Shown here piece by piece: positions 1 to 13,103 of a DNA stretch of 64,000 bases. Each line of letters opens with the position of its first letter. Position 1 is the stretch's first letter. The notes under the pieces are model-generated. The model ran no database searches, was not told the DNA's origin, and saw only the letters and a list, made by a program, of their open reading frames with translations. This DNA is from Sordaria brevicollis. Its lineage: Eukaryota; Ascomycota; Sordariomycetes; Sordariales; Sordariaceae. The stretch is from positions 992,001-1,056,000 of the forward strand of contig JAUTDP010000007.1 of the NCBI GenBank assembly GCA_033439795.1, in the 5' to 3' direction. Both the position numbers and the translations under genes were made by a program.

Positions 1-3000
1 TAGGTCGTTCGCGAAATTCGCTTCCTAAAAATAAAATTAAATTCCGAAGATTTATATTCAATTTTATATAATATAATTTTAAAACCTTTCGACTTTTAGG
101 TATTAAAAACGATTAAATTTAAATTTTATTATTAATTTACTATTTTAATAATTCTTTCTTCGGAATACCCTTTAAATAGCTAACGGCCGAAAAATTACTA
201 ATTTTAATTATAAACCCATTTCGAAACTAAAGCGTTTAACCTCCTCTACGCTAATAAATTTTTTATATTTAATAATATTATAATACGCCCCGCGATTTAA
301 ATTATTCTCCGAGAAAAATAAATAGGATATATAATTAATTATACGCCGAATATTCTATTCATACCCAAAATTCCGTTTTTACTATATAAAGTTTTTATCG
401 CCCAACCTTTATTTACCGGACGGGTAATATTATTTAAAATTAAAATTATTAAAAATAAAATTAAGGGTAATAAAAAAATAGATTAGAAGGATATAATAAT
501 TTTATTTAATAATTATTTAAAATACTTTATTATAATAATATTCGGGAATATATTAAATAAGGCGGTTATCGGCGGGACGTATAATAATCGGCGATATTTA
601 AAATAAATATTTCGAATTCCTCTCTTAAAATAGAAAAATTATATTTTAATTTATAATAATTTAATTCTATAAGCTTCGCGATATTCGCCGGACTAATTTA
701 AATTAGGACCGAGAAACGAATTTTTAATAAATAAAATTCGCTTTTTATTTTATCCTCTATTCTATTTATAATTAAAGAATATAAAAGAGCTAAATAAGCC
801 CCCCGCCCTTATAAATAGAAAATTATACCGTATATTAATATATTTAAATATTTACGCGTTATAATAATATATTATTTAAATTCGTTTATAATATATAAAT
901 TTTTATTATAATAAGTAATATTAATTAAAAAATTTATACGTTAGAGCGAAATAAGGGGCCCTATATATTATTAATTTATTTATAAAGATTAAAATTAAAA
1001 ATAAATAAATTAATAGAATAAAATAATATATTTATAAAAAGAATTCTCGTTTCTATCGATATATAATTATACGTATTATCCTCAAAAATCGGTAAATATC
1101 GTACAAAAACGCTTTAGAACGTAAAATTTTAAAATATAATACTATAAAACGTAATGTACATTTTCGAAGCTAAATTGAACGTAAAAACTCCTATTATACG
1201 GGCGGAAATTAAAATAGTATTCGATTAATATATTAAATCGAAGGTAAAGATATTAAAAGAGGGTAAAATACCCTAATTTCGGTATAAGTAAAATAATATA
1301 TAATAATTTAAAGAGAGTATATTTTTTATATTTATTATATTATTTTAATATTATTTAATCTATATATTAATAAAGTATAAAAAATCTATTCTAAATCCTA
1401 CGCTAATAGTGCGTAGCCTATATATAAATATAATATAAATTGTATTTTTCCCTTATTTAAACTCTTCGATAATTATTTTCCTCCCTTTTTATAATTTCTA
1501 TACGTTATAATAATAATATATATTAAAGACGAAAATTTCCGGTTATTCCGGCTTTTATATAATAAATATATTTTTAAACTTAAAAAGTAAATAATATATA
1601 TTTAATATCGTTTAATTTATTCTAATAATTACGCTCTTAATTCCCTACGCCGCCGGCTTTATACCGCTTCTATATAGGCCGTAATTTAAATAATTTTTAC
1701 TCTCCCCCTAAAAATTAATATCGAAGCTATTAAATTTATTACCGCGTAATATATTTATATTTAATTCTATAAATAACCCTTTACCCCTACCGTTTTTAAA
1801 AACGTATTAACTTTCAATTATGTAATAAATACGAAACCGAATAAATAAACCTATTATCGATAATCCGGTATAAATAATAATATTTATAAATTCTTTCCTA
1901 ATTTTAATATAAATGTATTCGAAACGGTCTTTTAAATAAATATTATAAAAGTATATAAATAAAAAGCGGGATCGGCTATAAAATTATAAATTATAAAGGA
2001 TTTGTAGAAATAAATTAAATACCTATACTACATTATATATCGTTTTTTTGATAAAATTTACGAAATTATATACAATCGCATTTATATTTATCCTAAGGAC
2101 TACTAAAATTTAGGTAAGTTTAACGTTTCGTAATTAAAATATTATAATTTCCGGTAACTAATAAGCGGATAATAATAATATAATACTTCGAATAATAAGT
2201 AATAAATATTAGTAAATTAAATATAAATAAATATATATTAATTTTAATAGGAATTAAAAGATACCCGCGTATATTAATTTTAATAAAAGTCGAAATAATT
2301 TTATATACTTTAATTCTTATTAGAATTAATTAATTTAATTATTATTTTTATTATTTTAATCCTACGAAAATAAATTACGTAGAAGTAAATAATTCCTATA
2401 GGAATAAAATATAAAGGGATTGAATTAGAATAAATAAATCGCTGCGAAGTCGAAGTTTAGAATAATTTTATCGGCGGCGCTTACAATTATTATCGGTAAT
2501 ACGGCGTTTAATTAATCGCAATTTTAGAATAAAAAATAAAACCGATAAGTACGTAATATATAATATAACTTTATAAATTATAAATAGGGTAGGTTGCGTA
2601 TTGTATTCCCTATTTACTATTATTTTAATAATAATTATATTTCGTTTATTAATATAAATAAATTTAATATCGGATATAATTTTCTTATATTCTTAAAAAA
2701 AATCCTATTTATAAATATTTAAATATTCCTATTCCTATAGTAAAGGAATATATTAAATAAAGTTAAATAAATTATAAATTATATTTAACGCTTTATTTAT
2801 AATTATAATACGAACGACCTATTACGAAATTTCGGGCGGTATAAAGATGATATATAATAATTGGAAATTGATGTTAAAGGGATAGTTTAACCCGAAGCGG
2901 TCTACGAAAAAGTTATTTAAACGAAATAGAAGTAATTTAATTTATAATATAGGTTTCGGCGCTTTAAATAGTAATTTAACCTTATTAAAGAACGCTTCTA

Positions 3001-4408
3001 TCTAATTAAATTAATAATTATAATTATTATAATAGATTATATATACCTATTTCCTATTTATAAAATCGATTTAATTTTAAAAGATTTTAAAAATAGCGGA
3101 CCGAAAATATTTTGTATTAATAATTTTATATATATTAAAGTAATTAATAATAAATATAACGTATTTATTAATATTTTCCTAAGATTATTTCTTAGGGCGA
3201 ATATTATTGGCGAAAATACCGAATTTGGAATTTATATTAAACGAACTACCGGGCCTAATACAGTAAAAAGGTTAAAATTAAATTATATTATAAATATCGG
3301 TAATTATAAATAACGCTTACGAAAATTCTAAATCGGAACCGAATAAATTATTATTTACTTCTATTTAATATAAAGTAGTTAAATTAGAAGAATATTTAAA
3401 TTTATCGAAATATTAATAAAGTATAAAGAAGTAGGTTATCCTTAATTTACTGCCGCGTACGGCACGCCTGAAACGCTATTATAAATTAATAACGTCTTAA
3501 AATACAATTTCGCTATATTATATTATACGGATAACGTTAAATATATTTATTCCTATATTTAATATAATAATAAATATAATAATCCGATATTAAAAATCTG
3601 GAATAATAAATTATTAATAAAACCGTTCTTAATCCGCGGGTCGGATATATAAATAATAAATCCGGATAATTAAAGGGGTAATAATTAGGGAGCGAATTTT
3701 ATATTTAATTAGCGTTAAAATAAAGTATTTCTTCGCTTTATTAATTAAATCTTTATTATTAATATAAATAATAATTTTTAATATAATCGAATTAATTGGA
3801 ATAAATAAGAATTTAAAGCGTTCGAAATATTAAGTTTCGCTAAATAGAATATAATCGAAGATAATATTAATATTAAGCCGATCGATTAACGTACGGATAA
3901 TATAAAGAGAATTTAGAGAGTTATTAAGTAATTAGAAACCGGTATACGTTTATACGTATATTTCGGATTTTTTTAATTAGTATAGTAGTATAATCGAATT
4001 ATAAGATAGAGAGTAGAAGTATACGCCGAAATTAATAAAGGTCCGCGAATTTGGATCGGAAATTACGTTATTAATATATAGTATAAAGTTTATTAATAAT
4101 TATAAATATTATATAATTAACGAATTCGGGGGAGCGAAAATATTTAAAGAAATGGTAATATAAAGTTTATTCGGGATTAAAGAGGATATAAATATAATAT
4201 TTAAAAATTATACGCTTTTAGAATTTATTATTCTTATAGGAATTAGAAATAGGTTAAATATAAGAGGGGATTTTTAAAGGTATAATATACTTTATAAAGG
4301 TTTTAGTCGATAAAAAGTAGTTTAATATTATAATACCGGGTAATAATATCCTTTTATTTTTAATTTAGCCGATTTAGGGGGATAATTTAGATTATAATTT
4401 TATAAGGT
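1..4408. repeat. Unassigned RIP-mutated AT-rich DNA, left of the chromovirus
   Basis: This stretch is very AT-rich, and CpA and TpG are nearly absent while CpG persists, as expected for DNA mutated by RIP. No open frame of useful length survives. Reading through stops (CAA/CAG to TAA/TAG) gives protein-like runs near 3.9-4.4 kb, but I could not match them to a family. The same unit seems to resume after the chromovirus at 13104, so it is probably an older repeat into which the chromovirus jumped. An 11-bp inverted match joins 1-11 and 2811-2821. It may be a terminal repeat or chance. Confidence 0.7.
4404..4408. repeat. Left target-site duplication (aaggt) of the chromovirus
   Basis: The five bases aaggt directly precede the left LTR and recur directly after the right LTR at 13099-13103. 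A 5-bp duplication is usual for Ty3/Gypsy integration. Confidence 0.85.
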
Positions 4409-4481
4409 TATTACCGGATATGTACGATTAAATATAGAGTAAGGTACTGGGTGAAGTTAATTGAAGAACCGACCCGGCGCC

Positions 4482-4501
4482 GCGACTATAGCTATAGTCG
4501 C
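4482..4501. repeat. 20-bp perfect palindrome in the 5' LTR
   Basis: The sequence gcgactatagctatagtcgc equals its own reverse complement. In the right LTR the matching bases (near 12850-12870) differ only by transitions that break the symmetry at the ends. Confidence 0.85.
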
Positions 4502-4583
4502 ATATAGAATTGCCAGCCGGCGCCGTCGGCCGGCGGGCCGGAAACGGGAAGGATCCACCCTAAATTATAAAGAATGGATCCTA

Positions 4584-4619
4584 CGCGTCGCGGTCCTTAA
4601 AAGGATCCTTCGCGACGCG
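4584..4619 (+). repeat. Strong hairpin in the 5' LTR
   Basis: cgcgtcgcg at 4584-4592 pairs perfectly with cgcgacgcg at 4611-4619. The loop holds a further palindrome (aaggatcctt). The same hairpin survives unmutated in the right LTR at about 12955-12990. It could act in the LTR transcript, for example at the R region, but that is inference. Confidence 0.75.
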
Positions 4620-4949
4620 GGCTGCGGCCCGTTTCCTTTCCTTCTATATTTCGCTTTCTTACTTTAATATTATTAATTATTTATTAAAGATATTTAGAAT
4701 TCTAAATAAACCCTAATTACTATAATATCTAATAACTATAATTAAAAGATCTAATTGACCAAACCATTCCTATATTAATCGAATCCTTTTATTAAAATAT
4801 TTAATTAATTTACATCTATACATCGCCTACTAAATACGCGATCGCTATATTTATATATCTTTTTTAATTATTAAATTCTATATCTCTTTCCGGCGAATAT
4901 CGACCTTATAATCACCTTTCTTTCTACCGGTTATAGCGACTTCGGTAAT

Positions 4950-7900
4950 TTAATTATTCATTTTCCCTTCGTCTTTTCCTTTTTTTATTCTTCTTTAATC
5001 GTACTTCGGCCTTTTAAGAAAATCCCTACTAATTTAACGTATTTATTTAATTAATTAAATTATTAATTTATTACTTTAATCCGAACTATTATATTTAAGC
5101 GGACTTCGGTACGTAAATAAAATCCTTCGACGCTACGGGTTTCCCCTACTCCGATAATTCACTTCGGTATTTAATCCTAATAATATTTAAAAAAAACTTT
5201 ATATTTACTTTATAATTTAAATTTACCCCTAATCGCGGCAATCTATTACCGCTTCTTCTTCTCCTATTCTATTATAGTAAATTCGAATTTTAATTTTAAT
5301 TCTATACCCGGTTCTTTTAATAAAAACCTACCTATTTTCGAACCGGCCCCTTTATTCCTTAATTTTATTCGGTTATTTAAAATTATAAAATACCCCCTTA
5401 ATAAACGTTATATTACAATTCGCATTAATTGCGAAATACGTACTATAAGCGTTAATTTAAATAACGACGAATTAATTACGGCTATTTATTTCTTCTTAAT
5501 TAATTTCGATAAAATTAATATTTTTCTTATTAAAAAGGATAAAGGTAAAGGTAAAGCGCCTATTTTTCGCGCTTCAGCCTTTTTAACGGTTAATCCTAAT
5601 AAATTATTTACCGCTCCGCTTTTCCTATTTTATTTAAATATTACTTTAAATATATCCCTTAAATTTAATAATTATTCTTTACCCTTAATCGGCCTTAATA
5701 CTATTTATAAATTACTTCGAATTATTATTCCCCCTAATTTATTAATTAGTAAAAATACTAATTAATTCCTATTAAGAAGAATAAAATACTATTAATAAAA
5801 AACTAGTAAAGAATTTAATAATATATATAACGAATTCGAATTTATTATAATTCGTATAAGTATTACGGAAACTACTTTTAAAAATATACGCGTACGCGTA
5901 AATACCTTCGATTCCCGTATTAATATTAATAATTCCTATATAAACCGAAAAATCGACATAGTAATTAATAATTTAAAGAAAGTAATTAATTATATTAATA
6001 ACCTTTAAAATCGTATTAATTCTTATAAAATTATTATTACCTAAAACCTTATTCAATTTAAAAATACGGCTTCCCACCTACGTAACGAATTTAATACTAA
6101 ACGTTAATTAATCGACCGTTATTTTAAGGGTATAATTACCTCTATAAATGCTATTAATACCCGTTATAATTATTTTACTAAATATATTAAACTTTTCGAA
6201 ACCTAATTAATTAATATTAATAATTTATATCGTTAAAATATTCCCCCTACTTTCAAAAAGGTCTTTAAGCGTATTAAATCCAAAATTATAAATTAATTTT
6301 ATACCGCTTATAATTAAATAAACTTATTTATTCCCTCGATTAAACGTAGTACCGAACCCGTATCCTCCCGGGCTAATCCGTATAATTATAAATATTTTAA
6401 TATTATTTATTAAATTAATAATTAATATACTTATTCTTTAAATAACTTTTATACTATAATCGCTAACGAAATTAATAGCCCTAACCCTAAATATTTTTAT
6501 CGTAAGAAATTTATTAATTTTAATTATATTATTAATAAATTTAAAGCCCACTTTAAATTCTCCCCTAAAAGTAAATAAAATAACCCCTACCGGAATAAGG
6601 TAAAGGAATAATTAGAGAAACGCCTTTATAAATCCTTTCGTATCTAAAAAGAATTCTAAATTTAATTACGCCGTCTTAATAAAAATATTAATACCCCCAA
6701 TTCGGCCAAAAAGGATAAATTACCCAATAATAATAAATCCTACGATAAAATAACTTTATATAATTCTTATTATTAGAAGAAAAAACGCTCCTATAATTAC
6801 CTCTTTTATAAAAATAATTGCAATTCTAACGGAAAAAGCTATAATAGCCCCCCCTATAATAAACTACGTTATAACCCCTCCTTATTATTAAATTCCAACG
6901 ATTTAAAGGATTTTAATTCTAAAGATTATTATAAATATAAGGATAAACGTAAAGCGCGCGTTTTAAAATCCCGCAAAGCCTAAAATTACCCCGATAATTA
7001 TAATTCTAATTCTAATTCTTTTAATAACGAAGATTATTATTAAGGAAAAGGAAGCGGTAAAAGACGTAAATCTCTTCGTATAAATAAAGGAAGCTTTAAT
7101 AAAAACCCTAACGATAACCCCAATTCACTTACCGAAAAGGGACGTTATTAACGCCGCAATGGTATTTTCGATACCGCTAACTCTTTTTTTACTTAATATT
7201 ATTATAATTTTAAATTAAAATATAAGGAAATCGGTTAATTCGTTCCCTTCTATAATAACCCCAAAGATATTAATATTATTATTAATAGAAAAATTCTAAT
7301 TTATATTAATATATTTATATTCTGCGAATAATTATTATTATTTATAAAAAACGAAGAGATAAAAGCCGAAGCCGAAAAATAAATTATATAATACTTTTCT
7401 ATTTTATTAAGGGGAGCTGCTATATTATAATAAAATAACGAAATCGACTTCGCTTATCGCCGCGCCCTACGTAAAGGAAGTTTCGACGTATTATTAAATA
7501 TTTTAATTTAGCGTTTTATACCCGATTCCGCTACGGCTATATAGAAGTTTATAAAATATTATTTTAAATTAAAGGATATTATTAAAAATAAAAATACCCT
7601 TACCTAATTCGTTTAGCGTAAATTACGTTATACTTATACTATAAATATCTTTTATCGTACCGGCGAAAATTAATATAACGTTATAATATAAATTTAAATT
7701 AATATAGACTTTAAAATTAAATAGTATTTTAACGCCCCGTTAAAGAAAAATAATTTAATCGACTATTTTATTAAAATCGAAAATATTAAAATAATCCTAT
7801 TAGTAATTACCCGCGAATACTATCCTAATATCCAATAAAAGATTATAAGCGGATTATTTAAAATCGAAATTATAATTCTAGTCCCTAACCCTTCGAATAA

Positions 7901-8250
7901 TACTTCGAACCGCAATAACTATAATTACGGCTATAACCGAGACTATAATTATAATTAAAATTATAACTATAATTACGATTATAATTATAATCGCGAAAGA
8001 AATTATAACCGCAATTGAAACGGCGATTATAACCGCGACCGAGAAGGACGTTATTATAATTCTTATAAGGATTAAATTAATTATATAGAAAATAAGAATA
8101 AGGATATTAATTCGGATTTAAATTAAATAATTTATATTAACGATTTATTTACTTCCCGCGGTTTTAAATTTAATAACGAAGATAATACTTTTTATACCTC
8201 TAATATATTTAATTTTAAATTAAAGTATATTAATTACTATAAAATATTTT
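4950..8250 (+). pseudogene. Chromovirus gag-like region, RIP-broken
   Basis: Reading in frame through stops gives a long hydrophilic polypeptide rich in Asn, Lys, Tyr and Arg. It includes a repetitive Asn-Tyr-Gly/Asp/Arg stretch encoded at about 7910-8060. The position right after the 5' LTR and before protease/RT fits Gag. Stops fall mainly at TAA/TAG triplets derived from glutamine codons. No zinc knuckle could be confirmed after mutation. Confidence 0.6.
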
Positions 8251-9599
8251 AATTAATAAAAATAAAGCGAAAATACGTAAAGGTTTACCCGTCTTATTAT
8301 AAATTATTATCCTTTTTTATAAAAAGCCCTGTTAAATATATTTATATATACTATTTAAACGTATTACTTTCTAGGAATATTTTATTCCGCTACTTTAACG
8401 AATATAAAAACGCGAAAATCGGTTATAAGAAATCTTACCCTTTAAAAGCGGTAACGCTTATAAATAACCTCGTAATATATAAGGCTTTAATATATTAAAA
8501 AAAGGAAATTTTAAAGGGACCCCTATTTAATTATACTTATCTTCGTATTAAAGCGCGATTTTTTCTAACCGCCGAAGAAATAAAAATATACTTAAATTTA
8601 AAAATAATAAAATCTATTATCGACCAAGCCTTTTTTATAAGCTTTAAATATACTATTTCTATTAAATACGCTATTAAAATTAAAGGAATAAACGGGAAAT
8701 CTATTAAATTATCCGAATAGACCACCTTTAATTTATACTTCGAAAAGGAAGTCGATAGAAAACTAAACTTTATAAAAATAAAAACCGCCGTATAAATAAT
8801 AAATTAACTATAATTAAACCTACTCTTAATTAATTCCTTTCTCTACCCCTAATAAGTCAATATTAATTATAATACCGAAATTATTATTTTCCTTAATATA
8901 GGCCCTTTAATAACGCTTTTCTAAATTTAACGATATTTAATAAAATATACCCGTAAAATTATTATCCAAAAGGCTATAGTATTATAATTAGGAGAGGAAA
9001 TATTAATCCCTATATATTATAAGCCCTTACTTAAAAGAAGGAATTTTATATTCAATTTTAAAAATAATATAGCGGTAAATATTATAATAGATTATTAAAC
9101 CTCTAAGTTCGTCCTATTTAAAAATATTATTTATAGCGTAAAAAAAATCGGGAAAAAGTAATACGTAGGGTATATCGAAGAATATAAAAATAGTAAATAT
9201 TTCGCTAATAATTAATTAAACGTCGAAATAACCGCTTTCTCTATCCGAATATTAAATATATTAAACGAAGACCCTATATTAATAATAGACAAAATTATCG
9301 AATAAATTACCGAGAATTATATCCTACTGGTTAATTTCGAAATAAATTTATCCCCCGCCGTCGAAATTACCGTATACGGTTACGAAAAACCCTCTACTAT
9401 ATTAGAAAAATATTCAATATTCGGTATTAAAATAAATGGCTTTAAAATCGTAACCGAAGAAGGGGTATACATTTATATTATATATAAAGGTTATACTAAT
9501 ATTCTAAAGAATATTATTAAAGACTTCCCTTCGTTATAAAAGGAAAGAAGTTTAGTAAATATACTAAAAAAGGATTATATACGCGTTTTATTAGTAGAA

Positions 9600-11230
9600 A
9601 GATAATAGAACTAAAAAGTAGCAGCCCGATTATACCCATTAAGCCGGAAAGACTAAATTATAATCGACGAAATCTTTAATATTCTATATCGCTAAGGCAA
9701 AATATAATAAATTATTCGGGCGACGCCTTTCGCCTATTTAATATTTATTATATAAAAAAAAATTAAAAACGGGAAATAGAAAAAACGGCCGGTAATTAAT
9801 ATAAAGGTAATTAATAATTTAATAATATTAAATAATTATCCCCTTCCTTTATAAAAGGAAATAATTATATTTATATATAAGAAGAAATATATAATTACTA
9901 TCGACGCTATAATTTTCTTCTATTAATTCGGAATATAATTATTATATTATAACCGGCTAACCCTTATTATTTATAGAAGGTTGGAAGTACCGACCGTTAT
10001 TTAAATAGGCTTTAAAAATACCCTAGCTTATATTTAGTATTTTATAAATTACTTTTTAACCGATTATAAAGATTATTACCGGGCTTATATCGACGATATT
10101 ATTATTATTTCGAATATTTAAGAGTAATACGTAAGGTATTTAAAGATTATTTTCGGCCTATTCGCATTTAAAAATATTTTTTTATTATTGAAGAAATCTT
10201 TCCTAAGTTACCCTAACGTAAAATTATTAGGCTTTTGCGTCGATAATTTAGGTTTATAGAATACGGAGTAGCGTATCGAAGCCTTTTGAAAATTCGAATT
10301 TCTAACGTAGTTAAAAACCCTCGAAGTATACTTAGGAAGCGTTAATTTCCTATAGCACTTTATCGCTTATTATATTTAATTTTCTAAACCCCTTTAATAG
10401 AAAAAAGTAAATCTCCTAATTATTAAAAGAATTAAAGGAATAATAATTAATAATAAGCCGGTAAAGTATACCGTTTATTATAATTATACCCGCTTTACCC
10501 TTATTATTAAAGAATTTACCGCTTTCGACGCCCTTTAAAAGGAAATTTATAACGGCCGTATACTTTATTATTTCGACCCCGATAAGTAAATCTTCCTTTA
10601 AATTAACGGTTCCTTAGAAAGAAGGAACGGCGCTATATTATTTTATTTAAAGGACGGTTATAAATAGACCTCCAGCACCCTTATCCCGGCGAATTAAATA
10701 TTACCTATCTTATTTTTAAGTAAATACCTTACTTTAGTAGAATTTTAATATAATCCTTTAAAATTAAAAATAGCCGTATTAATATAAATAGTAAAGAAGC
10801 TCCATACCTATATTTATTCGTATAATAAGATTATTATTATTTTTATAAATTATATAATTACGAAGGGGATTATCGAATAGAAATTATTATATATATCCTT
10901 AATAAATAAAAATAACCGCCGTTTAATTAACGCGTTTATTTACTTCTCCTAATATAATATTAAAGTTTATTATTTACTTAGGAAATTAAACTTCGTTCCC
11001 GACGCTTTAAACCAATTCCGTACTAAAAACGATACGGATTTAAAGCTAAACGGTATTCTAATTCTAAATAATATTTAGGATAATATTTTAACCGTCGATT
11101 AAATATATTTAACGGTAGTAAAAGCGGTTATAAATAACGTTTTAAAAGAACGATTCGTAAAGGCGTATAAGACGGATAGGAAATATATTACGGTAATTAA
11201 AGATTTATAGGATTTTCGATTGGATAACGA
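9600..11230 (+). pseudogene. Chromovirus reverse transcriptase and RNase H, RIP-broken
   Basis: The reverse-transcriptase active-site box YIDD is encoded at 10086-10097, followed by a run of Ile and Ser as in Ty3/Gypsy RTs. Upstream, about 9780-9850, lies the conserved RPV-I-x-x-INN...NYPLP block. Downstream, at about 10575-10660, an FDPD..I(F/L)...N-GS...GAIL block marks the tether/RNase H start. Numerous stops show the gene is dead. Confidence 0.85.
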
Positions 11231-11299
11231 AGACGTTACGATTTTTTAACGGCCCGAATACCCGTTTTTTATAAGCGACGGCTTAATATATACCGAATA

Positions 11300-12600
11300 T
11301 TTAAAAAAAATATTATACATCCTATATAATTACGTTTAAACTATTTTTAAATTCGCCTACGATAAAAAATACCACTTCGGTCGAGATTATATACTATATA
11401 ACTTAAAAGGATTTTCTATCGTTAATAAAATATATTTAATAAAATAATACGTTCGAAACTACCTTTTCTATAATTTAAATTAAACGGATTAATTAACCTT
11501 AATAAGAGAATTTCAATTTATTTACCCTAAGGCCAATAGCGCTTTACTAATACGCACTTTAATTATTAATTTTATTATCGGTCTACCCGAAATATTAATA
11601 AAAGATTCTCTATAGGAATTACCTAAATATAAAATATTCAATACTTTAATATTAATTACTAATATAATATTTAAACGGATATTATTTATCCCCGGCTATT
11701 TTATTTATATAGTATAAGAATAGGGAACCGCCTTCGTACGTTTATTAATATTATATAATTAGAGAATACTATTAGGTATTATTTTTAACCAAAATTATAA
11801 ATTTATTTTAATATTCTAAAAAGGTATATAATTTATTCTAGGCACTAAATTACTAATAATTATAATATATTACCCTTAAGGAAATAGAGCGTCCGAACGA
11901 AAGAATTAGAACGTTAAAATCGCTATCCGCTTTTATATTTTCAATTACCCTAAGGAAAATTAATTAATAATTTTACTTACTTTATAATAGAATTTTAATA
12001 ATATATATATTAACGTTATTAAAATATCCCCTTACGAATACTTCTTCGGCTATAAATTTCGAAACCCGTTAAAATCCTTTAACGACTTTACGCAAATATA
12101 TAACCCCGCCTTTAAAAATTCGATTAAAGAGGAAGTTAAATTTATATCCAATTTCGCTATAATAAAAGCTAAACGTTATTATAACCCCGGTAAAAAACTT
12201 ATTAATATCGAAATTAGAAATAAAATATTCCTAAAACTCTATTACGGTTATTACCTTCGAAATTAACCGTCCCGCAAATTTTCCCAATAATATATAGGAT
12301 TATTTAAAATATTATAAAAGGTCGGTAAATTAGCCTTTAAATTAAATTTCCCTAATACTATATAGAATATCCACTTAATAATTTCTATTATATATTTAAG
12401 GAAAGCCCTTACCGAAGATCCGTTCTAACGTATTATTCTACTGCCTAATTTAATAAAGGATTTTCAAAATTTAAATCCGGAAGCGGGACCCCAATACGAA
12501 TTGGACCGTATCGTTAAGTATAAAATTCTACGTAGAAATATTATTAAATTCTAAATTAAATAAAAAGGTTATAATAATAAATTTAATAAATAGAAGAAAA
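11300..12600 (+). pseudogene. Chromovirus integrase with C-terminal chromodomain, RIP-broken
   Basis: A degraded HHCC zinc-binding region at about 11340-11500 is followed by a DDE integrase core containing an F-I-x-G-L-P block near 11570-11590. At 12494-12600 a chromodomain-like segment reads Y-E-L-D-R-I-V-x-x-K-I-L, then I-K-x-K-G-Y, with a tag stop where the aromatic-cage tryptophan is expected. Chromodomains at this place guide chromovirus integration to heterochromatin. Confidence 0.82.
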
Positions 12601-12779
12601 AGGAAGAAATAAAAAGAATTAAGGAATTAATAAAGGACTATTGGGAACGGAACGGAGGAAAGCCGGCGTATACCCCAATTATTTTTATAAATATTACCCG
12701 GAAGAAGAATTTAAAGAAGATTTTAAAAAAGTAACGAATTATTAAGGATAGTAGTAATTTATTTATAAAATTTAGTATA

Positions 12780-13098
12780 TATTACCGGATATATATAATT
12801 GAATATAAAATAAAGTACTAGGTGAAGTTAATTGAAGAATCGACCCGGCGCTACGATTATAGTTATAGTCGTATATAGAATTACTAGCCGGCGCCGTCGG
12901 CCGGCGGGCCGGAAACGGGAAGGATCTACCCTAAATTATAAGGAGTGGATTTTACGCGTCGCGGTCCTTAAAAGGATCCTTCGCGACGCGGGCTACGGCC
13001 CGTTTCCTTTCCTTCTATATCTCGCTTTCTTATTTTAATATTATTAATTATTTATTAAGGATATTTGGAATTCTGAGTAAACCCTAACTACCGTAACA
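12780..13098 (+). repeat. 3' LTR of the chromovirus
   Basis: This 319-bp copy matches 4409-4727 with transition differences in both directions, so both LTRs were mutated after insertion. It retains the end ccgtaaca. Confidence 0.92.
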
Positions 13099-13103
13099 AA
13101 GGT
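13099..13103. repeat. Right target-site duplication (aaggt) of the chromovirus
   Basis: It is identical to 4404-4408. Confidence 0.85.

Larger units (their letters stand above)
4409..4727 (+). repeat. 5' LTR of the chromovirus
   Basis: The LTR is 319 bp, the same length as its partner at 12780-13098. It starts tattacc, a RIP form of TGTTACC, and ends ctataata, the RIP form of the ccgtaaca kept in the right LTR. The intact ends would be TGTTAC...GTAACA. Its middle (4470-4640) is an unexpectedly GC-rich island with palindromes, and a 68-codon open frame there is a by-product of that composition. Confidence 0.92.
4409..13098 (+). mobile_element. Ty3/Gypsy chromovirus LTR retrotransposon, RIP-degraded
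   Basis: Two 319-bp direct LTRs (4409-4727 and 12780-13098) flank an 8.05-kb interior and are bordered by the 5-bp duplication aaggt. The interior reads on the plus strand as one gag-pol order with many stops, mostly at former glutamine and tryptophan codons. Gag-like sequence covers about 4.95-8.2 kb. Protease, reverse transcriptase, RNase H, integrase and a C-terminal chromodomain follow. This order and the chromodomain define a chromovirus. All frames are broken, so the element cannot move by itself. Confidence 0.93.

Noticed and set aside
4461..4667. 68-codon open frame in the 5' LTR, with a near-identical one at 12832-13038 in the 3' LTR
   Set aside because: The two copies are simply the LTR repeat. 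The frame stays open because the segment is GC-rich and little mutated.
8537..8725. 62-codon minus frame
   Set aside because: It lies opposite the degraded chromovirus pol/gag reading and has AT-biased random composition.
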